Origin: Clostridia bacterium
Lineage (GTDB): Bacteria; Bacillota; Clostridia; Lachnospirales; Lachnospiraceae
NCBI GenBank assembly: GCA_003246295.1
Contig: QKAS01000030.1
Span: 1 to 64,000, forward strand
Direction of reading: 5' to 3'
DNA length: 64,000 bases
Position 1 is the stretch's first letter; every line of letters begins with the position of its first letter. The notes under the pieces are model-generated. The model was given only the letters and a program-made list of their open reading frames with translations, made no database searches and was not told the DNA's origin. Below, one piece after another: positions 25,616 through 34,965 of this stretch. The position numbers and the translations under genes were made by a program.

Positions 25616-26421
25616 AATACTTGCAATATTCTCCCAACCCAGATTGTTAATATTAAATATAATATGACAAATATATATGCTGCCACATCCTGCTTTCTAT
25701 AAGCAAGCGGCTTCATTTTCGTTCTAAATTCTCCGCCTCTGTAACATCTTGCTTCCATTGCCATTGCAAGATCATTCGCTCTCCTGAATGCCGAAATAAA
25801 AAGCGGAACCAACAGCGGTACAAGACTCTTTGCCTTCTTAATAAGATTACCACTTTCAAAGTCCGCACCTCTTGCGATCTGTGCTTTCATAATTTTATCA
25901 GTTTCTTCTAATAAAATAGGAATAAAGCGAAGAGCAATCGACATCATCATTGAAATCTCATGAACCGGCACATGTACTCTCTGTAATGGTTTTAATAATT
26001 TTTCCATTCCATCTGTTAAATGATTTGGCGTTGTTGTCAATGTCATGACCGATGATCCAATGATTAAAAAGGTCAGTCTTAATGCCATAAAAATAGCTGT
26101 CCTGAGTCCTTCCTGCGTAATTCTGAATTTCCAAAAAGAAACCAAAGTTTCTCCTGGTGTCAGGAATAGATTAAATACAACCGTAATCAACAACAAAAAT
26201 AGGATTGCCTTCATTCCTTTGACCATAAACCGAAATGGAACATGTGATAGCTTAATCACAATCGCAAGAAATATTGCTGCAACAAGATATCCCGAAAAAT
26301 TACGAATAGAAAATAAAGATATAATAAACAGTATTGTACCCAGTAGTTTCACTCTTGGATCCAGACGATGAATGCAAGACTCTGTCTGATAATACTGACC
26401 AAGCGTAATGTCTCTAATCAT
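25612..26421 (-). CDS. ecfT: Energy-coupling factor transporter transmembrane protein EcfT
   Basis: EcfT is the shared membrane coupler of group II ECF vitamin transporters. The 269-residue protein has about five hydrophobic segments, the N-terminal GQYYQTESCIHRLDPRVKLLGT, and the two coupling motifs AQIARGADFE and AMEARCYRGGE that touch the ATPases. It overlaps ecfA2 by eight bases. Substrate-specific S-components would be encoded elsewhere. Confidence 0.96.
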   Translation of the reverse strand: MIRDITLGQYYQTESCIHRLDPRVKLLGTILFIISLFSIRNFSGYLVAAIFLAIVIKLSHVPFRFMVKGMKAILFLLLITVVFNLFLTPGETLVSFWKFRITQEGLRTAIFMALRLTFLIIGSSVMTLTTTPNHLTDGMEKLLKPLQRVHVPVHEISMMMSIALRFIPILLEETDKIMKAQIARGADFESGNLIKKAKSLVPLLVPLFISAFRRANDLAMAMEARCYRGGEFRTKMKPLAYRKQDVAAYIFVILYLILTIWVGRILQVL

Positions 26422-27271
26422 TCTGTAACCTCATAGCTCTCAAAATTTCTTCCTTTGCCTCTTCTATTGTCTTTACTTCTGTACTAACAGGATAAAGATC
26501 TTTGTTGATTTTATTCATAATATATGTAATCTGCGGTGCTGCAAGTCCGATTTCTTCCAATTTTTCATATTCACGAAAAACTCTTTGAGGAATATCATCA
26601 AATAATATCCCTCCCTTATTCATTACAATAATTCGTTCTACATATTTCGCTACATCTTCCATACTATGGGAAACAAGAATCACTGTAATTCCAGATTCTT
26701 TTTGTAATTTCTTAATCTGATCCAGAATTTCATCCCTGCCTTTTGGATCCAGTCCCGCAGTTGGTTCATCAAGAACCAGTACATCAGGTTGCATAGCAAG
26801 TACACCTGCAATTGCAACACGTCTTTTCTGTCCACCTGATAATTCAAACGGAGACTGATAAAAATATTCGTCTTCAATGCCAACCTGTTTCAAGGCGGCA
26901 TATGCTCTTAATTCTACTTCTTTCTTGTCCAGCCCAAGATTGGTAGGCCCAAAGCAAACATCTGAAAATACATCCGCTTCAAACAATTGGTGTTCAGGAT
27001 ATTGAAAAACCAGACCCACCTTACTTCTAAGTTTTTTCAAATCAAATCCTTGTGAAAAATATTCTTCCCCATCATAATAGAGAGCACCACTTGAAGGTTT
27101 GAGTAAACCGTTCAAATGCTGTACCAAAGTGGATTTACCAGAACCTGTATGCCCGATCAACCCAATAAACTGGCCATCCGGAATTTTTAAGTTAATATCA
27201 TTTAATGCGGTGACTGACATTTCAGTTCCTGCCTGATAAACATAACTGACATGATTTAATAGTATTGCCAT
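26414..27271 (-). CDS. ecfA2: Energy-coupling factor ATPase EcfA2
   Basis: One of two non-identical ATPases of the ECF module. The 285 residues contain Walker A GHTGSGKST (about 36-44), Q-loop VFQYPEHQLF, signature ELSGGQKRRVAIAG, Walker B DVLVLDEPTAGLD, and switch histidine in LVSHSMEDV. The GQKRRVAIAG form and position after ecfA1 support the A2 assignment. Confidence 0.95.
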   Translation of the reverse strand: MAILLNHVSYVYQAGTEMSVTALNDINLKIPDGQFIGLIGHTGSGKSTLVQHLNGLLKPSSGALYYDGEEYFSQGFDLKKLRSKVGLVFQYPEHQLFEADVFSDVCFGPTNLGLDKKEVELRAYAALKQVGIEDEYFYQSPFELSGGQKRRVAIAGVLAMQPDVLVLDEPTAGLDPKGRDEILDQIKKLQKESGITVILVSHSMEDVAKYVERIIVMNKGGILFDDIPQRVFREYEKLEEIGLAAPQITYIMNKINKDLYPVSTEVKTIEEAKEEILRAMRLQND

Positions 27272-27283
27272 AATTTTCTCACT

Positions 27284-28180
27284 TTATTTTTGTAATGGAA
27301 CACCGATACTATATGGTATCGTTTGCTTTCCAGTAAGTTTGCCAAGTTCGTGAAGGAACTCATCAATTGTAAGGATTCCATCCGGTAAATTCAGTCCCGA
27401 TTTTTTTAATTCATGAGCAAGTAAAGTTACCTGCGGAACATCAAGTCGTAATTCCTTTAACTTTTCCACCTGTGAAAAAATTTCCTTGGGTGTTCCTTGC
27501 ATTTCAACTCGTCCTTCATCCATTACAATGATTCTATCTGCAAATACAGCTTCCTCCATATAATGCGTAATCAATACAATCGTTACCCCTTCAACTTCAT
27601 GCAATGCTCGTGCTGCTCTGATTACTTCTTTTCTGCCATTTGGGTCAAGCATAGCTGTTGGTTCATCCATAATAATACACTTAGGATGCATTGCAATAAC
27701 CCCCGCAATTGAAATACGCTGCTTCTGTCCCCCTGAAAGTCTGTTAGGGGAATGTTTTCTATACTCATACATACCTACTACTTTGAGACTTTCTTCCACA
27801 CGTTCCCAAATCTCTTTTGTTGGAACTCCTATATTTTCAGGTCCAAATCCAACATCTTCTTCTACCAGCTGTCCAATGATTTGGTTATCGGGATTCTGAA
27901 AGACCATTCCTGCTTTCTGCCTGATGTCCCATATATTCTCTTCTACAGATGTGTCTTTTCCATCCACCCACACGGTGCCTTCTGTAGGATAAAGAATAGC
28001 ATTAATATGTTTTGCTAATGTTGATTTTCCAGAACCATTATGACCTAAGACAGCGATAAAATCTCCTTGATTGATATCCAGGTCAACTTGATCGATGGCT
28101 CTGGTAATGCCTTCAACATTTCCTTCTTCATCGCGTCTGATATATTCAAATACTAATTTACTTGTTTTAATGATTCCCAT
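27284..28180 (-). CDS. ecfA1: Energy-coupling factor ATPase EcfA1
   Basis: The partner ATPase of EcfA2. The 298 residues contain Walker [11 protein letters not shown]-loop [11 protein letters not shown], signature [14 protein letters not shown], and Walker [13 protein letters not shown]. The first methionine is used although its site (GGAAA) is weak. It is the first gene of the ecfA1-ecfA2-ecfT-truA operon and has its own promoter; the gene normally next to it, rplQ, lies beyond an inserted M15 peptidase gene. Confidence 0.95.
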   Translation of the reverse strand: MGIIKTSKLVFEYIRRDEEGNVEGITRAIDQVDLDINQGDFIAVLGHNGSGKSTLAKHINAILYPTEGTVWVDGKDTSVEENIWDIRQKAGMVFQNPDNQIIGQLVEEDVGFGPENIGVPTKEIWERVEESLKVVGMYEYRKHSPNRLSGGQKQRISIAGVIAMHPKCIIMDEPTAMLDPNGRKEVIRAARALHEVEGVTIVLITHYMEEAVFADRIIVMDEGRVEMQGTPKEIFSQVEKLKELRLDVPQVTLLAHELKKSGLNLPDGILTIDEFLHELGKLTGKQTIPYSIGVPLQK

Positions 28181-28240
28181 AAAGTTTCCAATCTTTTGTT
28201 ATCAGAAATATGTTTTTTGTTAACAATTTGTATGAACTTT

Positions 28241-28269
28241 ATTGTACTAGATTCATGTCCTAAATACAA
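28241..28269 (-). promoter_or_regulatory. Predicted promoter of the ecf-truA operon
   Basis: TTGTAT (28264-28269) and TACAAT (28241-28246) with a 17-base spacer. A TTGTTAACAA palindrome at 28217-28226 lies in the leader. Confidence 0.5.
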
Positions 28270-28358
28270 GAAGCTTTCAGATGCTTTTCCAGCTTGCAGT
28301 AATTCCCTTTTCATGACATAATTTTAAAAATAACATCTAATCATTTTAGGAGAATACT

Positions 28359-29219
28359 ATGATTTATAATAAATTTAAAAGAATACTTTTATTGATTTTC
28401 GTTCTTCTTTTTTTTATTTTAATACTAACACTTCTATCTTTTAATTCCACTTTCAAACCAAAAGATAATATTCGTGTTATTCCGGCAGAAAATGAACAGA
28501 CTGATTTTAACCTACAAACAGTCGCTGCACCATCTGTACAAACAGTCTCTTCCTCATCAACACAAACAGTTTCAGCCTCATCAACACAAACAGTTTCTGC
28601 CAGCACAATCACTCTCTCAGCAAATCGTGTCACCTATCAGGATGGATTTTACTATGAGGACATTACAGAACCACTAAAGAAACGAATCAATGGACTTTCC
28701 TATAAAGATAACTGTACTGTTCCTTATGAAGATTTGAAATATCTTTCTGTAAAATATATCAATTTTAATGGAGTCGAAGAAATCGGTGAGTTAATATGCG
28801 ATAAATCAATCGCTGATGATCTTCTGGAAATATTTTATGAGCTTTATCTCTCATCCTATCCAATCGAAAAGATAAGACTTATTGATTCGTATCAGGCAGA
28901 TGATGATTTATCCTGTGCTGATAACAATACCTCATGTTTTAATTATCGCGTTGTAGAGGGAAGTAAAAAACTTTCAAAGCACGCTCTTGGTTTGGCAATC
29001 GACATAAATCCTGTTTATAATCCTTATGTCACTTATCCAAATGGACAAATTAGAATTTCTCCTGAAGGAAGTGAAATATATGCAGATCGAACTTTAGATT
29101 TTCCATATAAAATCAGTGAATCTGATCTATGTTATAAACTCTTTATTGAGCATGGTTTTACCTGGGGTGGGAGTTGGAACTCGCTAAAGGATTATCAGCA
29201 TTTTCAAAAATCGTCTTGA
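28359..29219 (+). CDS. M15-family peptidoglycan peptidase, membrane-anchored
   Basis: A probable D-Ala-D-Ala or related wall peptidase. An N-terminal membrane anchor (about 8-28) is followed by a Ser/Thr/Gln linker with near-identical QTVSASST-type repeats (about 48-82). The catalytic domain shows the M15 zinc residues in SKHALGLAIDINPVYNPYV (His, Asp) and a final His in LKDYQHFQKS; FTWGGSW is the other family mark. The gene stands alone on the plus strand between rplQ and ecfA1, which are usually adjacent, and shares an 18-base-pair terminator with rplQ. Confidence 0.85.
   Translation: MIYNKFKRILLLIFVLLFFILILTLLSFNSTFKPKDNIRVIPAENEQTDFNLQTVAAPSVQTVSSSSTQTVSASSTQTVSASTITLSANRVTYQDGFYYEDITEPLKKRINGLSYKDNCTVPYEDLKYLSVKYINFNGVEEIGELICDKSIADDLLEIFYELYLSSYPIEKIRLIDSYQADDDLSCADNNTSCFNYRVVEGSKKLSKHALGLAIDINPVYNPYVTYPNGQIRISPEGSEIYADRTLDFPYKISESDLCYKLFIEHGFTWGGSWNSLKDYQHFQKSS
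28501..28612 (+). repeat. Short coding repeats in the M15 peptidase linker
   Basis: Units related to ACACAAACAGTTTC recur four to five times, two of them (ending TCAGCCTCATCA / TCTTCCTCATCA) almost identical. They encode a flexible linker and could change in number by slippage. Confidence 0.6.
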
Positions 29220-29224
29220 AATGA

Positions 29225-29267
29225 GAAAAGGGGATATGATTCAAACATCGAATCATATCCCCTTTTC
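29225..29267. terminator. Bidirectional terminator between the M15 gene and rplQ
   Basis: An 18-base perfect inverted repeat, GAAAAGGGGATATGATTC and its complement, with a seven-base loop. A and T runs on both sides allow it to end both convergent transcripts. Confidence 0.9.
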
Positions 29268-29276
29268 TTTATATTC

Positions 29277-29813
29277 CTATACTAACTCAAGTAATACTTC
29301 CATAGCTGCATCACCTTTACGCTGGCCAATCTTAACGATTCTGGTGTAACCACCTTTTCTGCTCACGTATTTTGGTGCTACTTCATCAAATAATTTAGCA
29401 ACAAGGTCAACTTCTTTTGTGTTTTTCTTCTTGCCAGCATTTGTTGTAGGTACTTCTGTTACGGAATATAATACTTTCATCATCTGTCTTCTTGCATGTA
29501 CTCTTGATGGAAGATCTTTTTTAATCTCTTTTTCAACTTCATCATAAACAGTTACTTTTTTACCGTTTACAACTTCTTTGACTCTTTTACCATCTTTGTC
29601 TTTTCTAGCAACTTTTGCCTTCACTTTAACAACTTCAAAATTATCTTTTTCTTTGACTGCCATTGCAATAAGTCCTTCAGCGATTTTCTGAACTTCTTTT
29701 GCTTTGGATTCTGTAGTGACCATTTTTCCATTGTATAAAAAGCTTGTTACCTGTCCTCTGAGTAATGCTTTTCTCTGACTTGCTGTTCTGCTGAGTTTTC
29801 TATATCCTGCCAT
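29277..29813 (-). CDS. rplQ: 50S ribosomal protein L17, enlarged form
   Basis: L17 sits by the peptide exit tunnel. The N-terminus ([23 protein letters not shown]) and the end ([26 protein letters not shown]) are canonical. The 178-residue protein exceeds the 127 of E. coli because of a Lys-rich insertion at about residues 62-115 that includes [15 protein letters not shown] recall such forms in clostridial relatives. It is the last gene of the alpha operon, 138 bases after rpoA. Confidence 0.96.
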   Translation of the reverse strand: MAGYRKLSRTASQRKALLRGQVTSFLYNGKMVTTESKAKEVQKIAEGLIAMAVKEKDNFEVVKVKAKVARKDKDGKRVKEVVNGKKVTVYDEVEKEIKKDLPSRVHARRQMMKVLYSVTEVPTTNAGKKKNTKEVDLVAKLFDEVAPKYVSRKGGYTRIVKIGQRKGDAAMEVLLELV

Positions 29814-29951
29814 TTTAAAATTCCTCCATTATGGATCCATCCGGCCACGCTCTTTGGACTTACATACCGAATAGCTGTTAATTTGTTCCATTTATGAGTT
29901 ACGTGACTTCGCGCTCTGTAGTCTTACCGTCGCCACGACATCATGTTCAAA

Positions 29952-30914
29952 CTATTCTTCTGATGGATTCAATTCAAGCCCTAATTCCTTCAGTTTTGCA
30001 AGCACTTCTTCAAGTGATTTTCTACCAAGGTTACGAACTTTCATCATATCTTCAGATGTTCTGTTTGTGAGTTCTTCTACCGTATTGATTCCTGCACGTT
30101 TTAAGCAGTTGTAAGAACGAACGGATAGTTCGAGCTCATCAATACTCATTTCGAGAACCTTTTCTTTTTCATCATCCTCTTTTTCAATCATGATTTCTGC
30201 TGTTTTCGCATTCTCTGAAAGATCAATGAAGAGACTTAAATGTTCACTTAATACTTTTGCTGCAAGGCTAACTGCTTCAGATGCAACAAATGTTCCGTTT
30301 GTATAAACATCCAGCGTGAGTTTGTCATAATCAGTAATCTGACCAACACGTGTGTTTTCCACAGCCATGTTTACTCTCTCAACTGGAGTATAGATTGAGT
30401 CGATAGCAATTACTCCGATTGGTAATTCATCACTTTTATTCTTTTCAGCACTTACATATCCTCTGCCTCTTGTAATTGTGAGCTCCATATAGAGTTTACT
30501 GCTTTTACCGCTTACAGTAGCTATAACCAGATCAGGATTCAGTATTTCAATGTCTTGATCGACTTGAATGTCTGACGCTTTTACAACGCCTTCTCCCTCA
30601 AACTCAATATATGCTGTCTTCGGTTCATTTGTCTCGCTGTTGTTTCGGATAGCCAGGCTTTTGATATTAGCTATGATCTCAGTTACATCCTCTTTAACGC
30701 CAGGAATAGAACTGAATTCGTGTAACACGCCTTCAATTTTAACCTGACTTACTGCGCAACCAGGCAATGATGAAAGCATGATTCTTCTTAATGAATTACC
30801 TAATGTGATTCCATAGCCTCTCTCTAAAGGTTCTACAACAAACTTGCCATATTTCTTATCTTCAGAGATTTCTGTAACCTCAATATTGGGTCTTTCAAAA
30901 TCAAACACTGACAA
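29952..30914 (-). CDS. rpoA: DNA-directed RNA polymerase alpha subunit
   Basis: Alpha dimerises to start polymerase assembly and binds promoter UP elements and activators. The 320 residues hold the N-terminal domain (about 1-230, with [20 protein letters not shown]) and the C-terminal DNA-binding domain (about 250-312, [23 protein letters not shown] and [16 protein letters not shown]). It lies between rpsD and rplQ as in most Firmicutes. Confidence 0.98.
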   Translation of the reverse strand: MSVFDFERPNIEVTEISEDKKYGKFVVEPLERGYGITLGNSLRRIMLSSLPGCAVSQVKIEGVLHEFSSIPGVKEDVTEIIANIKSLAIRNNSETNEPKTAYIEFEGEGVVKASDIQVDQDIEILNPDLVIATVSGKSSKLYMELTITRGRGYVSAEKNKSDELPIGVIAIDSIYTPVERVNMAVENTRVGQITDYDKLTLDVYTNGTFVASEAVSLAAKVLSEHLSLFIDLSENAKTAEIMIEKEDDEKEKVLEMSIDELELSVRSYNCLKRAGINTVEELTNRTSEDMMKVRNLGRKSLEEVLAKLKELGLELNPSEE

Positions 30915-30984
30915 TACCCTCCTTTATAATAATTCAAATGCCAGAACCACCTTTTGGCAGTTCTGACTATTTTAAATGATCTGA

Positions 30985-31578
30985 TTATTTTGAATACAAC
31001 TCGACGATAAGCATTTCATCAACTGGAACATCTATTACTTCTCTTGAAGGAAGATGTTTTACAGTTCCTTTCCATGCTTCGATGTTTGCTTCTAACCATT
31101 CTGGAACAAGTCTTCCAGCTGTTACATCAGCAACATCTTTATATCTCTGTAATCCTTTTGATTTTTCTCTGATTTCGATGACATCTCCAGCAGAGATTAA
31201 ATATGAAGGAATGTTAACCTGTTTTCCATTCACAAGTACATGTTTATGTCCAACAATCTGTCTTGCTTCTCTTCTTGTTCTTGCAAATCCTAATCTGAAG
31301 ATTACATTGTCAAGTCTGGTTTCAAGCATGATCATAAGGTTTTCACCAGTCATGCCTTTCATTCTGTCAGATTTTTCATAGTAATTTCTGAAAGGTTTTT
31401 CAAGTACACCGTAAATGAATTTTGCTTTCTGTTTTTCTCTTAACTGAAGGCCATACTCGCTCATTTTCTTGCCGGCTCTTTTTGATGTTCTATTAGACTT
31501 CTTGTCATATCCTAAATATGCAGGCTCTAAACCAAGGGATCTGCATCTTTTCAGTACGGGAACTCTATTTACTGCCAT
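30985..31578 (-). CDS. rpsD: 30S ribosomal protein S4
   Basis: S4 nucleates 16S rRNA folding and helps decoding accuracy; in some bacteria it represses its own operon. The 197 residues carry the S4 RNA-binding domain (about 88-150, [34 protein letters not shown]). No N-terminal Cys4 zinc knuckle is present. In this order S4 is part of the rpsM-rpsK-rpsD-rpoA-rplQ operon. Confidence 0.98.
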   Translation of the reverse strand: MAVNRVPVLKRCRSLGLEPAYLGYDKKSNRTSKRAGKKMSEYGLQLREKQKAKFIYGVLEKPFRNYYEKSDRMKGMTGENLMIMLETRLDNVIFRLGFARTRREARQIVGHKHVLVNGKQVNIPSYLISAGDVIEIREKSKGLQRYKDVADVTAGRLVPEWLEANIEAWKGTVKHLPSREVIDVPVDEMLIVELYSK

Positions 31579-31594
31579 TTATTTTTCCTCCTAA

Positions 31595-31990
31595 TTAAAC
31601 TCTTCTACGTTTGGGTGGACGACATCCGTTGTGAGGTACCGGTGTTACGTCCCTGATGCTTGTTACTTCAAGACCACAAGCCTGAAGAGCTCGGATCGCT
31701 GCTTCTCTACCTGAACCAGGTCCTTTTACCAAAACATCAACAGTCTTTAATCCATGGATCAGTGCTGCCTTTGTTGCTGTTTCTGCAGCCATCTGTGCTG
31801 CATAAGGAGTAGATTTCTTTGAACCTCTAAAACCAAGACCACCAGCACTCGCCCAGCTAAGAGCGTTTCCTTCTGCATCAGTCAATGTAACGATAGTATT
31901 GTTAAATGATGACTGGATATGTGCCTGTCCGCGTTCAACGTTTTTCTTTATACGCTTTTTTGTTACTTTTTTTGCAACTGCTTTAGCCAT
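31595..31990 (-). CDS. rpsK: 30S ribosomal protein S11
   Basis: S11 forms part of the platform near the E site. The 131 residues include [30 protein letters not shown] and the end [21 protein letters not shown], both diagnostic. It lies between rpsM and rpsD. Confidence 0.98.
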   Translation of the reverse strand: MAKAVAKKVTKKRIKKNVERGQAHIQSSFNNTIVTLTDAEGNALSWASAGGLGFRGSKKSTPYAAQMAAETATKAALIHGLKTVDVLVKGPGSGREAAIRALQACGLEVTSIRDVTPVPHNGCRPPKRRRV

Positions 31991-32026
31991 TTAAACTAAC
32001 CTACTTTCTTCATAATCAAAAATATC

Positions 32027-32395
32027 TTATTTCTTTTTGTTTGCAACTGTTCTCTTTGGACCTTTTCTTGTTCTTGCATTGGTCTTTGTTTTCTGACCAC
32101 GAACTGGAAGTCCTTTTCTATGACGGATTCCACGATAGCATCCAATTTCCTGCAATCTTTTGATGTTAAGAGCAACTTCTCTTCTTAAATCACCTTCTAC
32201 GGTTGTTGATTCAGTGATTGCTTCACCGATTCTTTTTACTTCGTCATCAGTTAAGTCTCTAACACGTGTGTCAGGGCTTACATTTGCCTTCACTAAAATT
32301 TTGTTAGATGTAACTCTACCTATTCCATAGATATAAGTTAATCCGATTTCTACACGTTTTTCTCTTGGTAAGTCTACACCAGCGATACGAGCCAT
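32027..32395 (-). CDS. rpsM: 30S ribosomal protein S13
   Basis: S13 lies at the head and contacts P-site tRNA and the large subunit. The 122 residues begin [26 protein letters not shown] and end with [24 protein letters not shown]. It is the first gene after a 276-base hairpin-rich spacer following rpmJ, so it may be the first gene of a separately controlled alpha operon. Confidence 0.98.
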   Translation of the reverse strand: MARIAGVDLPREKRVEIGLTYIYGIGRVTSNKILVKANVSPDTRVRDLTDDEVKRIGEAITESTTVEGDLRREVALNIKRLQEIGCYRGIRHRKGLPVRGQKTKTNARTRKGPKRTVANKKK

Positions 32396-32671
32396 GTAAA
32401 TATTCCTCCATTTTCCTGTCTCGTAGGTCTATTGACCTACTGTTTAACATGTTACTAATTGATTGGGATGACAAACAGACATCCGATCAGGTATTTGCCT
32501 GATTTTTCCGATACTTTCGAACTTCTCGGTATCAAAAAGTAATATCTCGTAGAAGTCTACGTAATATTATATTTTGTACTCTCGTGTCAGAATTGACGGA
32601 TCCTGACACTCAGCCGCACATCACAATGAAACAAGTATGAACCACACTTGTTTCATGATAAAATGTTCGAA
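32396..32671 (-). ncRNA. Hairpin-rich leader between rpmJ and rpsM
   Basis: Six inverted repeats lie in 276 bases: 32423-32440 (GTAGGTC, loop TATT), 32466-32484, 32486-32503 (ATCAGG/CCTGAT), 32510-32533 (GATAC/GTATC), 32585-32608 (TGTCAG/CTGACA) and 32626-32656 (11-base arms, nine-base loop). None has a clear minus-strand T tract. It is a candidate S4- or S13-controlled mRNA leader or a processing region. Confidence 0.45.
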
Positions 32672-32785
32672 TTATCCCTGTCTTTGTTTGTGTTTTGGGT
32701 TGTCACAGATAACTCTGATTTTCCCTTTTCTCTTAATGATTTTGCATTTTTCGCAAATTGGTTTTACTGATGATCTAACTTTCAC
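32672..32785 (-). CDS. rpmJ: 50S ribosomal protein L36
   Basis: A 37-residue zinc-ribbon protein of the large subunit, starting at a GTG codon six bases after AGGAGGG. The product begins [16 protein letters not shown] and ends [13 protein letters not shown]. The zinc ligands of the C+ form are the two cysteines of CEKC, the one in VICDN, and the histidine of KHKQ. It lies between infA and rpsM as expected. Confidence 0.96.
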   Translation of the reverse strand: MKVRSSVKPICEKCKIIKRKGKIRVICDNPKHKQRQG

Positions 32786-32912
32786 GTTAAACCCTCCTTT
32801 CAAAAAAGACCGTTTTACATTATACCATACTGTTTTTTCTTTTGCAAGTGTTGAGCGCGTCTTTTATTTGGGTTAATCTCAACTCACAGTATCGAAAGCA
32901 TTATAATGCTTT

Positions 32913-33131
32913 CTATTTATCTCTCCATATGATTCTACCTTTGCTAAGATCATATGGTGATAACTCAAGAGTTACTTTATCACCCGGCAATATACGGATG
33001 AAGTTCTGTCTAAGCTTGCCACTGATATGTGCAAGCACTCTATGTCCATTTTCCAGTTCTACCTGGAACATTGTGTTTGGTAGCTTTTCTATTACGATTC
33101 CTTCAATTTCAATCACATCGGTTTTTGACAT
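32913..33131 (-). CDS. infA: Translation initiation factor IF-1
   Basis: IF-1 binds the A site during initiation and assists IF-2 and IF-3. The 72-residue OB-fold protein includes [35 protein letters not shown] and [22 protein letters not shown]. It follows the KOW-protein gene by 15 bases. Confidence 0.98.
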   Translation of the reverse strand: MSKTDVIEIEGIVIEKLPNTMFQVELENGHRVLAHISGKLRQNFIRILPGDKVTLELSPYDLSKGRIIWRDK

Positions 33132-33146
33132 TGTTTACCTCCTAAA

Positions 33147-33407
33147 TCAATTTCCATTCTGATAGAGCTTAATGATTCTTTTGATCTCTTCATCACGGAC
33201 CGGCATTTGTTGCAACAATTTATTTACTAATTCATCACTACAGCATTTCTTGATTGGCTGTATATGTCGAATGTTTTTCTTTTTGGGCTGTTCTACTGAT
33301 TTTAAGAGTCCATCAGAAACATATACATTTTTTTCATCTTCTTTGATTACAATGTATATCGTTCCTTTATCATGTCCTGCTTTTGATTTCACCAGTGTTC
33401 CGATCAT
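33147..33407 (-). CDS. KOW-domain RNA-binding protein, L14e-like
   Basis: An 86-residue basic protein with a KOW-type N-terminus (GTLVKSKAGHDKGTIYIVIKED, then VYVSDG) and a Lys-rich middle (QPKKKNIRHIQPIKK). It resembles the L14e/KOW proteins found in the map-infA interval of many clostridia. A role in ribosome assembly or translation is inferred from position. The start has TTTCCTCC-complement AGGAGG upstream, and it lies 13 bases after map. Confidence 0.8.
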   Translation of the reverse strand: MIGTLVKSKAGHDKGTIYIVIKEDEKNVYVSDGLLKSVEQPKKKNIRHIQPIKKCCSDELVNKLLQQMPVRDEEIKRIIKLYQNGN

Positions 33408-33420
33408 CTGTTTCCTCCTG

Positions 33421-34173
33421 TTATAGCATAGTAAGGATTTGTGGATCTCCCTCTGTTATCAGAACAGTATTCTCGTAATGTGCAGAAAGTGAACCATCTT
33501 CTGTCACGACTGTCCAGTCATCATCAAGCCATTCAACATCGGCTCTTCCAATGTTGATCATTGGTTCAATCGCAAGTGTCATACCCGCTTGTAATCTGAT
33601 TCCTTTTCTTTTCTGTCTGAAATTAGGAATTTGCGGATCTTCATGCAGTTTTGTTCCAATACCATGACCTACAAGGTCCCTCACGATACCATATCCAAAA
33701 GCTGTAACATATTCATCTATAGCATTGGAAATATCATATAGAAAATTTCCTGCCCTGGCTTTTTTGATTCCCTCAAAAAAACTTTGTCTGGTTACATCAA
33801 TCAGAGACTGCGCTTCTTTACTAATCGTACCAACTCCATAGGTTCTTGCAGCGTCCGAATGATACCCCTGATATATCAGTCCTGCATCAAGGCTTACAAT
33901 ATCACCTTCCTGCAGAATTCTGTGATGATTTGGTATCCCATGCACGACTTCGTCATTAACCGAGACACATATTGATGCCGGATAACCATTGTAGTGCAAA
34001 AAGTTGGGAATACACCCATAGCTTCTAATTAATTTATCTCCTAAAATATCAATTTCTTTGGTTGAAATTCCAGGAACTATTGCTTTGCCTAATTCGTCAT
34101 GAACCTTAGCAAGAATCTTTCCAGATTCCCGCATCAGCTCTATTTCTCTGGCAGATTTAATCGATACAGCCAT
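33421..34173 (-). CDS. map: Type I methionine aminopeptidase
   Basis: Map removes the initiator methionine from new proteins. The 250 residues contain the metal ligands of the pita-bread fold: Asp in SLDAGLIYQGYHSDAARTYG (two aspartates), His in VGHGIGTKLHEDPQIPN, and glutamates in LAIEPMINIG and VTEDGSLSAHYENTVLIT. It overlaps the adk end by one base (TAATG-type junction). Confidence 0.97.
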   Translation of the reverse strand: MAVSIKSAREIELMRESGKILAKVHDELGKAIVPGISTKEIDILGDKLIRSYGCIPNFLHYNGYPASICVSVNDEVVHGIPNHHRILQEGDIVSLDAGLIYQGYHSDAARTYGVGTISKEAQSLIDVTRQSFFEGIKKARAGNFLYDISNAIDEYVTAFGYGIVRDLVGHGIGTKLHEDPQIPNFRQKRKGIRLQAGMTLAIEPMINIGRADVEWLDDDWTVVTEDGSLSAHYENTVLITEGDPQILTML

Positions 34174-34823
34174 TACGCCATTTCTCCTAAGATCTTTGTG
34201 ATCTCTTCAAATACATCCATCATATCGACCGTTCCATCAACTGTTCTTAATATTCCTTTTGCAGAATAAAATTCAATTAATGGTTGGGTCTGTTCATGAT
34301 ATACCGCAAGACGTTTTTCAACCGTTTCAGGTTTGTCATCATCACGTAATATCAGTTCTTTACCGCATCTATCGCATATTCCTTCTGTTTTAGGTGGAAC
34401 ATGCACAATATGAAATGTTGCTCCGCACGACAGGCAAGCCCGTCTTCCGGACATTCTTCGTACAATATTTTCATCAGGCACATTTACATCAATTGCATAA
34501 TCAATGTGATCATTGATTTCATTCAGTGCTTTTTCTAACACTTCAGCTTGTGGAATCGTTCTAGGAAACCCATCCAGCACATAACCTTTCGTGCAATCTG
34601 GCTGAGATACTCTGTCTAACAGAATTTTTACTGTTAGTTCATCTGGCACCAGCATTCCCTGATCCATGTACTTCTTTGCTTCTACGCCAAGTTCTGTACC
34701 ATTTTTAATGTTTGCTCTGAAAATATCGCCTGTAGAAATATGAGGAACATCATACTTATCAGCTATCATTTTAGCTTGTGTTCCTTTACCCGCACCTGGA
34801 GCACCTAACATAATAATCTTCAT
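34173..34823 (-). CDS. adk: Adenylate kinase
   Basis: Interconverts ATP+AMP and 2 ADP. From the start at 34823 (216 residues) it begins MKIIMLGAPGAGKGTQAKMI with the P-loop. DGFPRTIPQAE is the AMP/ATP signature, and the LID carries a four-cysteine zinc site (CLSC and CDRC), usual in Gram-positive bacteria. The ribosome site (GATGGGAA) is weak. It lies between secY and map. Confidence 0.97.
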   Translation of the reverse strand: MKIIMLGAPGAGKGTQAKMIADKYDVPHISTGDIFRANIKNGTELGVEAKKYMDQGMLVPDELTVKILLDRVSQPDCTKGYVLDGFPRTIPQAEVLEKALNEINDHIDYAIDVNVPDENIVRRMSGRRACLSCGATFHIVHVPPKTEGICDRCGKELILRDDDKPETVEKRLAVYHEQTQPLIEFYSAKGILRTVDGTVDMMDVFEEITKILGEMA

Positions 34824-34930
34824 AGTTATTCCCATCTGTATGCTTTGAGCACACACTCAATCATAATCTGAACACAATTTTTGTTCAGTATGTCACCATC
34901 TCGTTTTACATGTCTTACAACATGATAGAC

Positions 34931-34956
34931 TGGGACAAAACCTAAGTTCTGTCCCA
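34931..34956 (-). other. Hairpin between secY and adk
   Basis: TGGGACA and TGTCCCA form a perfect seven-base stem with a 12-base loop, nine bases past the secY stop. No T tract follows on the minus strand, so an mRNA stability or processing element is more likely than a terminator. Confidence 0.5.
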
Positions 34957-34965
34957 CATCTATGA

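Noticed and set aside
28217..28226. TTGTTAACAA as a Rex redox-regulator site before ecfA1
   Set aside because: The Rex half-sites need a central spacer; a fused ten-base palindrome is not a good match and may be chance in AT-rich DNA.
32486..32510. Plus-strand terminator (ATCAGG/CCTGAT followed by T5)
   Set aside because: No plus-strand gene lies upstream; the stem is short and is better seen as one of the hairpins of the minus-strand leader.
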